Both the position numbers and the translations under genes were made by a program. Under the pieces are notes generated by a model. It made no database searches, was not told where the DNA came from, and worked only from the letters and a program-made list of their open reading frames with translations. Below are positions 1 to 6,098 of a stretch of DNA of 15,648 nucleotides, in pieces (the first letter of the stretch is position 1; each line of letters begins with the position of its first letter). Source of the DNA: JAHZFN01 sp965149945 (GTDB taxonomy: Bacteria; Bacillota; Dehalobacteriia; UBA4068; UBA4997); assembly GCA_965149945.1 (NCBI GenBank), contig CBCTTQ010000036.1, positions 1 through 15,648 on the forward strand, written 5' to 3'.

Positions 1-163
1 AATTCCTAATCTTGGCAACAACCGCGATTTTGTTGATACCGCTCGAATTTCTGAGTTTGACCAATTTATTAATATTTCTTCTGACGCAAACCTTGGCAGC
101 AATGACAATGTACTGCGCGTGATCCGTGATACTCTGCTGCCTGTAACCCCTGTTGAGGTGTAA
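1..163 (+). CDS. C-terminal end of an upstream gene, possibly a major capsid protein (partial)
   Basis: Only the last 53 codons are present, read in the frame that begins at base 2 and ends with TAA at 161-163. The fragment is hydrophilic, lacks a membrane segment and carries two similar stretches, NLGNNRDF and NLGSNDN, before a terminal VLRVIRDTLLPVTPVEV. The next gene starts 17 bases after the stop with a strong ribosome-binding site, so the two are probably cotranscribed. The position just ahead of a run of small membrane proteins is where membrane-containing phages place the major capsid gene; this is the only reason for suggesting that role. The fragment is too short for me to recognise a family. 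Confidence 0.6.
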   Translation, partial: IPNLGNNRDFVDTARISEFDQFINISSDANLGSNDNVLRVIRDTLLPVTPVEV

Positions 164-179
164 GGAAGGGGGTAATACC

Positions 180-407
180 ATGAACAGATTGAATTTTAAG
201 ATGGATGATGGTATCTTGCAAGTGACCGATATGAATCCATCTGTTGGTGGCATGACCACCAGAGCTTTGACTAACCCCAAAGTTGATGATGATCTGGAAG
301 CCGCCGAACAGGCGGCTACAGGTCAGCTTGCCATGAAAAAATCTCCCTTTTACTATATTATTCCTTTTGTAGTTTTAATGATTGTGATCGGCTATCTCCA
401 GAAATAA
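180..407 (+). CDS. Small membrane protein with C-terminal anchor, putative virion component
   Basis: A 75-aa protein beginning at ATG 180, preceded by a strong ribosome-binding site (AAGGAAGGGGGT). A longer reading from an ATG at 153 overlaps the upstream gene and has no such site, so the shorter start is preferred. Residues 1-52 are polar with an acidic patch (VDDDLEAAEQAA). Residues 58-72 form one hydrophobic segment and the chain ends in a short basic tail, giving a C-tail-anchored layout. I do not recognise a family. Its place directly after the possible capsid gene and before further membrane proteins suggests a minor structural protein of the virion membrane, which is inference. Confidence 0.75.
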   Translation: MNRLNFKMDDGILQVTDMNPSVGGMTTRALTNPKVDDDLEAAEQAATGQLAMKKSPFYYIIPFVVLMIVIGYLQK

Positions 408-416
408 GGTGATTAT

Positions 417-710
417 ATGGATAAAACAGGCGGATTTTTTCTGGTGATTATTTTAGCCATGGTGCTGATCTGGGTGGCGGTCAATCCTAACTTAACAGAT
501 ATGCTGGCAAGTAAAAGCGTTGAAAATGAAAATACCGTTACCGTAGACGAAAAAACCAACGCGATTACAATCAACGGTCACACGATCCAACGAACGGCCA
601 GCGGTCACCCGATCATGAATCCCGGCGGGAATATCAAAACCGAAAAAAGAACCGGTATCGGCGAAGCCATGGAAACCGTCCGTGATAAATTTTTTACTGT
701 GACAAAGTAG
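417..710 (+). CDS. Small membrane protein with N-terminal anchor, putative virion component
   Basis: A 97-aa protein with one transmembrane segment at residues 6-22, followed by a soluble part of about 75 residues containing a short strand-rich patch (TVTVDEKTNAITINGHTI). AAGGTGAT lies just before the ATG. The gene begins 9 bases after the previous stop. The C-terminus, VRDKFFTVTK, loosely resembles the end of the next protein (AAVTKDPFFIIRV), possibly a shared docking tail. No family is recognised. The anchored-domain topology and setting suggest a membrane-embedded virion protein, which is inference. Confidence 0.75.
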   Translation: MDKTGGFFLVIILAMVLIWVAVNPNLTDMLASKSVENENTVTVDEKTNAITINGHTIQRTASGHPIMNPGGNIKTEKRTGIGEAMETVRDKFFTVTK

Positions 711-724
711 GGTAGGTGAGTGAG

Positions 725-1042
725 ATGGGAAGAACAAGACTAGGAAAAATCGTACATCCGAATAGCCAAAGAGTTTTTTTTGTGACTACAATTTTAATTT
801 GTGTAATTTGGGGTGTTACTTTATTAAGAGATACATGGGAAAAGCTAACACAACCAGAAGAGCAAAATAATGAAACTACAACCAAAACCATCCAAACTAC
901 CCAAACTACTCATACTAACAGTACACCACAAAAAGTAACGGCTAAAACACAAAATCCTGATCCGGAGCAGATCATTAAAAGTACCGCCGCAGCGGTAACA
1001 AAAGACCCATTTTTCATTATTCGAGTAGGAGGAAAAAAATGA
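725..1042 (+). CDS. Small membrane protein with Thr-rich linker, putative virion component
   Basis: A 105-aa protein started at ATG 725, behind AGGTGAG; a GTG at 716 is in frame but overlaps that ribosome-binding site. It has a basic N-terminus (MGRTRLGK), a transmembrane segment at residues 18-34, then an acidic and strongly Thr/Gln-rich linker at about 45-75. A short hydrophobic C-terminus (DPFFIIRV) follows. Base composition is more AT-rich than the flanking genes, which may point to a different origin. The stop overlaps the next start as ATGA. The layout of anchor, flexible stalk and terminal motif resembles a membrane-tethered connector. Function unknown. Confidence 0.7.
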   Translation: MGRTRLGKIVHPNSQRVFFVTTILICVIWGVTLLRDTWEKLTQPEEQNNETTTKTIQTTQTTHTNSTPQKVTAKTQNPDPEQIIKSTAAAVTKDPFFIIRVGGKK

Positions 1043-1188
1043 AACAATTTGGTTACTGGATTATAGGATTGTTTTTATTGACAATTATATACGAGTACAA
1101 CGCTTATGCCGGTGCTTGTCTTTCGGTTTTGGTTTTGGTGCTTTTGTTGATTAACAGAACAGATTTTTTCAAAGAGGTGATAGAATGA
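1039..1188 (+). CDS. Very small hydrophobic protein with two membrane segments
   Basis: A 49-aa gene starting at ATG 1039 inside the stop of the previous gene (ATGA overlap), with AGGAGG at 1027-1032 as ribosome-binding site. The protein has two hydrophobic stretches, residues about 6-18 and 24-39, separated by a short loop containing EYNAYAG, and a charged C-terminus (NRTDFFKEVIE). Translational coupling on both sides and a very good ribosome-binding site make it a real gene despite its size. It has the size and character of virion membrane peptides in membrane-containing phages, but no family is recognised. Confidence 0.65.
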   Translation: MKQFGYWIIGLFLLTIIYEYNAYAGACLSVLVLVLLLINRTDFFKEVIE

Positions 1189-1352
1189 AAGTGAGCGCAG
1201 TACTGAATGGCGTTTTTTGGTTGATTCTCGTCTACCTTTTCGCTACAAGGGGAACACAAATCAACATTCTAATTAAAACGCTGGGGAATTTCAGCTTAAA
1301 GAGTATTGCCCTTTTACAGGGCAGAGACGATGTGGAAGGAGTGACCGGCTAA
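1185..1352 (+). CDS. Very small membrane protein with amphipathic C-terminus
   Basis: A 55-aa gene starting at ATG 1185, overlapping the preceding stop (ATGA) with GAGGTGAT upstream at 1174-1181. It has one membrane segment at about residues 8-20 (VFWLILVYLF) and then a region with alternating hydrophobic residues, ILIKTLGNFSLKSIALLQGR, which could lie on a membrane surface. The stop overlaps the next start (TAATG). Its coupled position between other tiny genes supports reality. Function unknown; a virion membrane component is the likeliest role by context. Confidence 0.65.
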   Translation: MKVSAVLNGVFWLILVYLFATRGTQINILIKTLGNFSLKSIALLQGRDDVEGVTG

Positions 1353-1570
1353 TGATTCCTTCTAATGTAATGAAAGAATGTCTGGAACCGCCCATGAACC
1401 AGATTTATAACCATACCACGCTCCACAAATATCCGGCAATTATGCCAGAAAAAACTCGTCTGGCACCCGTAAAAACGGTTATGGTACATATGAAAAACAA
1501 TGTAGCCCCCGATTGGGTTGGCAATGGCGGTATTAACACCGGAATCATCAACTTAGAGGAGGTGATTTAG
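1352..1570 (+). CDS. Small soluble protein of unknown function in the virion gene cluster
   Basis: A 72-aa protein that starts within the stop codon of the previous gene (TAATG). It has no membrane segment, is rich in Pro, Met and Asn, and contains NNVAPDWVGNGGINTGIINL near its C-terminus. The next gene begins immediately after the stop, and the GAGGAGGTGA for that gene lies inside this one, so the two are coupled. It interrupts the series of membrane proteins and may be a soluble structural or assembly partner. No family recognised. Confidence 0.65.
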   Translation: MIPSNVMKECLEPPMNQIYNHTTLHKYPAIMPEKTRLAPVKTVMVHMKNNVAPDWVGNGGINTGIINLEEVI

Positions 1571-2326
1571 GTGGCAAACGCGTTTCAAAACGCTCTGAAC
1601 AAATTTAACAAATTGCCGACTCCGGCCAAAGCCGGAATCGCGGTAGGAGCCGGGATGGTGCTTTATTTACTATTCAACAAAAAAGCCTCTTCTGCCACTG
1701 AATCAGAAAGTGATGAAATAACCACTGACAATGACGGGACAGTTTATTATCCATATGCTGACGCAGCCAGCAGTATGGGGTTCAGTGAAGCGGACTATGC
1801 CTATAACAATCTCGGTTTTGCCGGCGGCGGTGAAGTGATTACACTGGAAGAATTGGGTGAAGTATTCTATGATTCACTCGAAGCGTGGGGAGAGAACTAC
1901 ATGAAATCACCCGGCGATAAAGACAACGATAAAGTAGGGGATACCATTTCCGCCGGCGGTGAGTTGACACAACAGCAGAAAGATCAAAAACTGTATGAAG
2001 CGCAGCTGGCCTATGGCAACGCGAAAACCAGTGAGGAAAAATCAGCCGCGGCGGCCGCCGGTCAAAAGGCAAGACAGGAAGGCGCGACAGATGAAGGAGC
2101 GCAGAAAATTTGGCAACAAAACGCTTCCGGTAAAACAAATTCTTCTGGTTCCGGTTCCCGTGTAATGGTATCCGGAAAAGGCGGAAGCGGCAAGGAATTT
2201 ACCAAAATGACCGATGGAAGCATTACGGTTAAATATACCAATGGTACAAGCCGCACCATTAAACCGGGAGAAAGCGGCTATTCTGTAACCCAAAAGGCAA
2301 TGAATGCTGATTTGGGATTGAAATAA
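1571..2326 (+). CDS. N-terminally anchored structural protein (GTG start)
   Basis: A 251-aa protein translated from GTG 1571, directly after the preceding stop and 5-6 bases behind GAGGAGGTGA. A single membrane segment spans residues 20-36 (AGIAVGAGMVLYLLF). An acidic Ser/Thr stretch follows, then a helical region with LYEAQLAYGNAKTSEEKSAA at 141-160, of a type I associate with phage surface and cell-wall proteins. A Gly/Ser linker lies around 187-208. The C-terminal part (about 215-245) looks beta-rich (GSITVKYTNGTSRTIKPGES). It lies directly before the membrane-anchored lytic protein, so it may be a vertex or membrane-to-shell connector. Function is inferred from context only. Confidence 0.7.
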   Translation: MANAFQNALNKFNKLPTPAKAGIAVGAGMVLYLLFNKKASSATESESDEITTDNDGTVYYPYADAASSMGFSEADYAYNNLGFAGGGEVITLEELGEVFYDSLEAWGENYMKSPGDKDNDKVGDTISAGGELTQQQKDQKLYEAQLAYGNAKTSEEKSAAAAAGQKARQEGATDEGAQKIWQQNASGKTNSSGSGSRVMVSGKGGSGKEFTKMTDGSITVKYTNGTSRTIKPGESGYSVTQKAMNADLGLK

Positions 2327-2339
2327 AAGGAGGGCGAAA

Positions 2340-3365
2340 ATGGGTGTAAATCTATCTTCTTACGGAAGAATCACAAGGAAATACCGATATGAAACATCTT
2401 CCTATGCCCTCGGATACCATAGCGGGGTAGATATTGTTTTATCGAACCCCGCTATTTTATCTTTTACGGATGGCACTGTGAGCAAAAAAGGCTATTCTAA
2501 CTCATGGGGAAATTATTGCGTGATTCAAAGCAATGATGGATATTATTGCTGGTACGCTCACATGAAAAGTCCCTGCTCTTTGGCGATCGGGCAGAGAGTG
2601 GTGGCAGGACAGACCAGAATTGGGACCATGGGAAGCACCGGCAACAGTACCGGTCCTCATTTACATTTTGAGGTAAGAACCAGCAGAGATAATCAGCGTT
2701 CCAACATTGATCCGGTAGCTTATCTGAAAAATTATGGCGGTTCCACCGCCGGAATGAACACAACAGAGGGCAAAATCTATAACTATCTAACCGGTACCAT
2801 GGGGCTGAATACAGCGGCCGCTTGCGGTATTTTGGCTAATATTGAGAAAGAATCTGATTTTGGAGTAACCAAAAAGGAAGTAGGCGGCGGAGGTTATGGG
2901 CTGGTACAGTGGACAGGTGTTCGTCTGACCCGTCTGAAAAGCTGGTGTGCCGCTAACAATAAATCTTACAACAGCCTTGAGGGACAGCTTGCTTTTTTGT
3001 CTTATGAGTTGAATGGTGACTATAACAGTACCTTGCAACGACTGAAAAGTGTAGCCAATACACCGGAAGGAGCTTATCAAGCCGGATATTATTTCTGTTA
3101 TTATTTTGAAAGACCGGCTAATTATGTGCAGCGTTCCAAAGAGCGGGGCGAATTGGCAAAGGTATATTTCAACAAATATATCAATGGTTTAATAGAAACT
3201 ACGGGAACAACAGGGGGCGAAAGCGTGAATGGATTTTTTGATAAATTAAGCGCCGGAATTGAGTATTTGCAGGTTAACTGGAAAAGCGTTCTGGTGCGTG
3301 TGATTTTTATGCTGATGGCGATTTTCTTGATTTTCGCCGCAGTTAAAAAAGGCTTTTTAACATAG
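2340..3365 (+). CDS. Virion-type lytic protein: M23 peptidase + phage lysozyme + C-terminal membrane anchor
   Basis: A 341-aa two-enzyme protein behind AAGGAGGGCG. Residues about 20-128 form an M23 endopeptidase (lysostaphin-like, cuts peptide cross-links): zinc ligands H27 and D31 in HSGVD, H109 in HLHF, and further catalytic histidines at 74 and 107. Residues about 141-283 match the phage-tail-lysozyme type (muramidase or transglycosylase): a likely catalytic Glu at 169 or 171 in NIEKES and the GYGLVQWTGVR block at 186-195. Residues 315-334 are a clear membrane segment followed by a short basic tail. Tail-borne lysozymes of ordinary phages normally lack such an anchor. Membrane-containing phages anchor their wall-penetrating enzymes in the internal vesicle. 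A host-wall or secreted role is less likely, since there is no signal peptide. Confidence 0.88.
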   Translation: MGVNLSSYGRITRKYRYETSSYALGYHSGVDIVLSNPAILSFTDGTVSKKGYSNSWGNYCVIQSNDGYYCWYAHMKSPCSLAIGQRVVAGQTRIGTMGSTGNSTGPHLHFEVRTSRDNQRSNIDPVAYLKNYGGSTAGMNTTEGKIYNYLTGTMGLNTAAACGILANIEKESDFGVTKKEVGGGGYGLVQWTGVRLTRLKSWCAANNKSYNSLEGQLAFLSYELNGDYNSTLQRLKSVANTPEGAYQAGYYFCYYFERPANYVQRSKERGELAKVYFNKYINGLIETTGTTGGESVNGFFDKLSAGIEYLQVNWKSVLVRVIFMLMAIFLIFAAVKKGFLT

Positions 3366-3377
3366 AGGTGAGAAAGT

Positions 3378-3662
3378 ATGGCTTTTTATTTGAAACAAGG
3401 GAGTACCATTAATGGGACTGCAAAAAAAGACGAAACCGCCGGTTATAACGCGCTTATTTTTGTCTGCAATAAACAAATTAATTTCATTGCCAACGACAGC
3501 CCAACCAATGATATGTATTTGAATTTTGATGCTCCGGTGGGGCAGGGGGGAACCATTGTCCTGAAAGCGGGAGAAATTTTTTCGGATTATCCGATTAGTT
3601 GTCAAGAATTGTATGTGCGGGGAATTGGGGCTGATGTTCCATTTAGAGCCGTGGGGGTGTGA
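3378..3662 (+). CDS. Small beta-rich virion protein (possible vertex, spike-base or decoration protein)
   Basis: A 94-aa protein with GAGGTGAG ahead of its ATG. It has no membrane segment or signal, and a predicted pattern of short strands separated by turns (NALIFVCNKQINFIAND, GGTIVLKAGEIF, CQELYVRGIG). It ends in FRAVGV, a type of ending I associate with small phage head or fibre-base proteins. It lies between the anchored lytic protein and the fibre gene, the usual place for a penton or spike-base protein in membrane-containing phages and for a small tail protein in tailed phages. Only the fold class is suggested by the sequence. Confidence 0.65.
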   Translation: MAFYLKQGSTINGTAKKDETAGYNALIFVCNKQINFIANDSPTNDMYLNFDAPVGQGGTIVLKAGEIFSDYPISCQELYVRGIGADVPFRAVGV

Positions 3663-3668
3663 AGATAG

Positions 3669-4733
3669 ATGGGATTGGTAAAAAAGTTTAAATTAAATCC
3701 GCCGGATGTGCTTGGCGCACTACTTTCCGTAGACGGTGAAAACAGCCAACTGGACGCGGATATGGTAGACGGTAAACATTATTCTGATATTATAAACGAA
3801 ACGCAGGAACGCATTGATGATGGTGTTTCCGCTGTTAGCTCTGCGCTGTCCGGTAAAGCGAATACCGATCTTTCCAATGTTACAAATGAAAATTTCGCGG
3901 CAAAAGCGGAAGCCGCCGGAGTAGGTGGAGAAGGACAAGATTTAACAGGCTATGCGACAAAAGAATGGGTAGAGGGAAAAGGGTATTTAACTGCCCATCA
4001 AGATATTACCGGTAAAGCTGATACTGACCTGTCCAACGTTAGTAACGAGGATTTCGCGGCAAAGGCGGAAGCCGCCGGAATCGCGAAAGAGAGTGATGTG
4101 GTTCATAAAAGCGGCAACGAAACCATCACCGGGCAAAAAACATTTGACAATTCTGTCTATGTAAAAAATAGAATTTCTTTTGATCCTATTGGTGAAACTG
4201 TTGAGGTTTTTGTTGACGGTTATAAACTTGGACTTTATGCCGATGGCGGAGTTGAGGTTTACAGTAAAATTCTAGGAGTTTATGATCCGACCGAAGATAC
4301 CGATGCCGCTAATAAAAGATATGTGGATAACAATACCGCGAAAAAAGACCTGTCCAATGTCACAAATGAAGGTTTCGCGGCGAAAGCGGAAGCCGCCGGA
4401 TTAGGTGGATGCAAAATAACAACCGGTACCTATGAAGGTTCAGTCAGTGGATCTGGAGCAGAAAAAACACTAAATTTTGACTTTCCGCCCAGTTTATTAG
4501 TTATTAATACTCAAAAAGATGCGTTTTCAGAAACAAATGCCTATAGCGCCGTTTTGGTGCGGGGAAATACTAAGACCTATGTAAATGCCGAATCAAGTCT
4601 TTCATCGGGAAGTCGTTTGGTAACGGTAACTTGGGAAGGGAACAGTGTTACCTTGGAAGGCAACTCAACAACGGCTATGTGTCAAAGAGATGAAACATAT
4701 TATTATTTCGCGATTGGGATTGGGGAGGAATGA
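3669..4733 (+). CDS. Receptor-binding fibre/spike protein with three internal repeats
   Basis: A 354-aa protein. An 18-residue repeat, DLSNVxNExFAAKAEAAG, occurs three times (residues 67-84, 120-137, 227-244). Between copies lie typical phage-fibre modules: GYATKEWVEGKGYLT at 94-108, SGNETITGQKTFDN at 148-161, and AANKRYVD at 213-220. These motifs are widespread in trimeric tail fibres of Bacillota phages and prophages. The C-terminal part from about 250 is beta-rich and unrelated to the repeats, so it is the likely receptor-contact domain. No chaperone gene is obvious nearby. Role in host attachment is confident; whether it sits on a tail or on a capsid vertex cannot be seen here. Confidence 0.85.
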   Translation: MGLVKKFKLNPPDVLGALLSVDGENSQLDADMVDGKHYSDIINETQERIDDGVSAVSSALSGKANTDLSNVTNENFAAKAEAAGVGGEGQDLTGYATKEWVEGKGYLTAHQDITGKADTDLSNVSNEDFAAKAEAAGIAKESDVVHKSGNETITGQKTFDNSVYVKNRISFDPIGETVEVFVDGYKLGLYADGGVEVYSKILGVYDPTEDTDAANKRYVDNNTAKKDLSNVTNEGFAAKAEAAGLGGCKITTGTYEGSVSGSGAEKTLNFDFPPSLLVINTQKDAFSETNAYSAVLVRGNTKTYVNAESSLSSGSRLVTVTWEGNSVTLEGNSTTAMCQRDETYYYFAIGIGEE

Positions 4734-4737
4734 TAAA

Positions 4738-5058
4738 ATGATGTTGATTAAAATTGAAGCAAATTCTAGCGGTGGGCATGATAATCAAAGCTCTGTCCCC
4801 AAAGTAATCCCTTCCGGCTGGGCAGTTGTTCCGGATAATATCGTAATTCCCGAAACATTCCCTTTTGTGAATCTCGAAGTAGAGGGAGACTTGGTAACAG
4901 CAATGACCGCCGGAATTATTCCGGAACCGGAACCGGAACCGCAGCCGGAACCGGAACCGACTTTGGAAGAACGGCTGGAAATGTTGGAAGAAAACAAGGC
5001 GGAGCAGTGTGATCTGGACGCTCTTTCCTACGCCATCGAAAGGGGGCTGTCTCTGTGA
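4738..5058 (+). CDS. Fibre-associated protein with Pro-Glu linker and coiled-coil tail
   Basis: A 106-aa protein starting at ATG 4738 behind GGGGAGGAA. Residues 20-52 contain PKVIPSGWAVVPDNIVIPET followed by FPFVNLEVEG, a signature I associate with small proteins located between the fibre and lysis genes in Bacillota prophages. Residues 62-74 are a (PE)n linker encoded by a CCGGAA-type repeat at about 4921-4959. The C-terminus (TLEERLEMLEENKAEQ) is a short coiled coil. It probably joins fibre or carbohydrate-binding subunits to the particle. The antisense frame is also open but is only the mirror of the PE repeat. Confidence 0.75.
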   Translation: MMLIKIEANSSGGHDNQSSVPKVIPSGWAVVPDNIVIPETFPFVNLEVEGDLVTAMTAGIIPEPEPEPQPEPEPTLEERLEMLEENKAEQCDLDALSYAIERGLSL

Positions 5059-5489
5059 TGGAACAGAAATTACTGGACGCTTTGACAAGCGCGATTTATT
5101 TGAGCCGTCAAACATTAAACGGAGTGGAGATCACCACCGATGATCAGCGAATCAGAGCAAGCGGGCTTTATGAGGAATGGACGGCGGGAAGCTATACTGT
5201 GGGAAATACTCGTAACGCGAACGGGCAAACCTGGGAATGTTTTCAGGCGCATGATAATGCCGTCTATCCCGATATCAACCCGAACAATTCCGCCTGGTAT
5301 ACTTTCTGGCGACCGCTGCATGGGAAAAGCGCAGAAACGGCAAGACCTTTTGTGCCTGTACAGGGTTCTCATGATAGGTATAAGGCGGGGGAATATATGA
5401 TTTTCACAGACGGCAAAACATACAAATGTCTTTCGGACACGGCGTACAGTCCCACCGACTACGCCGCCGCCTGGGAAGAGGTGGAATGA
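5058..5489 (+). CDS. Carbohydrate-binding protein with two chitin-binding-like modules
   Basis: A 143-aa protein; ATG 5058 overlaps the preceding stop (TGATG), with AAAGGGGG upstream. After a short helix (residues 1-20) come two modules of the CBM5/12 type. Module one is at about 36-88, with YEEWTAGSYTVGN, then QTWECFQAHD and W80/W84. Module two is at about 100-142, with DRYKAGEYMIFTDGKTYKC and a final W139. The spacing of aromatic residues and the YxC motif fit small aromatic-platform folds that bind aminosugar polymers such as peptidoglycan, chitin-like glycans or capsule. It is probably an adhesin of the virion next to the fibre. Substrate is unknown. Confidence 0.75.
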   Translation: MEQKLLDALTSAIYLSRQTLNGVEITTDDQRIRASGLYEEWTAGSYTVGNTRNANGQTWECFQAHDNAVYPDINPNNSAWYTFWRPLHGKSAETARPFVPVQGSHDRYKAGEYMIFTDGKTYKCLSDTAYSPTDYAAAWEEVE

Positions 5490-5803
5490 TGGCTTGGATG
5501 CAATTGATTTGGGCGGCGGCACCGTCCCTGATCGTGGGGATTGTGCTGGCGGTGTGGGGACGGGCGCAGAAAAAAAGAGACTCCGCCGCTGCCGAGCGGG
5601 AAGCCCAGCGGTTACAGGCGGAGCAGGTGCGAATTTCCCTTTTGATGGCGAGCGCCAAACTGTCCTATGCCACGGCGGTAGCCATGAAACGGGGACACGC
5701 CAACGGGGAAGTGGAGGACGGCATTAAGCAATATCAGGAAGCCATCACCCAATTTAAACAGTTTGAGCGGAAACTGGTGGCGCAGAAAGTATTGGAAGAA
5801 TAA
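5489..5803 (+). CDS. Membrane-anchored coiled-coil protein of the lysis cassette
   Basis: A 104-aa protein starting at ATG 5489, overlapping the previous stop (ATGATG; an in-frame ATG at 5486 is the alternative) behind GAGGTGG. One N-terminal membrane segment (residues about 5-23) is followed by a long charged helix (KKRDSAAAEREAQRLQAEQ and onward). Higher GC distinguishes it from the genes before 1600. It is next to the holin and resembles in layout small accessory lysis proteins (spanin-like or antiholin-like), but a Gram-positive-type lysis cassette would not need a spanin. If the host is a diderm Negativicute, a spanin-like role becomes plausible. Role uncertain. Confidence 0.7.
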   Translation: MAWMQLIWAAAPSLIVGIVLAVWGRAQKKRDSAAAEREAQRLQAEQVRISLLMASAKLSYATAVAMKRGHANGEVEDGIKQYQEAITQFKQFERKLVAQKVLEE

Positions 5804-5812
5804 AAAAGAACC

Positions 5813-5829
5813 TGTCGGAAATTCCGACA
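5813..5829 (+). promoter_or_regulatory. Short intergenic hairpin before the holin gene
   Basis: TGTCGGA (5813-5819) and TCCGACA (5823-5829) form a perfect 7-bp stem with a 3-base loop, 10 bases after the preceding stop and about 20 bases before the holin start. No T-run follows, so it is not a clean terminator. It may slow or process the transcript between the structural and lysis genes. Confidence 0.4.
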
Positions 5830-5851
5830 AGTTGAAAAAGGAGTTGAAAAA

Positions 5852-6088
5852 ATGGATTTCAAAGCGAGACTGAAAAACAAAACTTTTGTGGTGAGTATGC
5901 TGGCGGCGATCATTGCTTTTCTGTACCAGATTTTGGGTTTGGTGGGCGTGACCGCCCCGATTACGCAAGACGAGGTCATGCAGGTCATCCTGATTCTGGT
6001 TAATTTGTTGGTTGGTTTGGGGATTTTGGTCGATCCTACCACAAGCGGCATCACGGACGGAGAGAAAGAAAATAGTAAAGAAGGGTAG
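5852..6088 (+). CDS. Holin, phi-LC3 (Phage_holin_1) family
   Basis: A 78-aa protein with AAAGGAG upstream. The N-terminus DFKARLKNKTFVVSM, two hydrophobic segments (about residues 13-31 and 43-61), the LVGLGILVDPTTSGITD block and a charged tail are all hallmarks of the phi-LC3 holin family. Members build membrane lesions that release or activate the endolysin at the end of infection. It is directly followed by the lysin gene, giving a standard two-gene lysis cassette. Length is typical for the family, and both membrane segments appear intact. Confidence 0.93.
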   Translation: MDFKARLKNKTFVVSMLAAIIAFLYQILGLVGVTAPITQDEVMQVILILVNLLVGLGILVDPTTSGITDGEKENSKEG

Positions 6089-6098
6089 GGGATAGAAA

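Noticed and set aside
4675..5115. A 146-codon open frame on the minus strand with an Arg/Phe repeat
   Set aside because: It is the antisense mirror of the Pro-Glu repeat and neighbouring codons of the plus-strand fibre-associated gene, with no sensible composition or ribosome-binding site.
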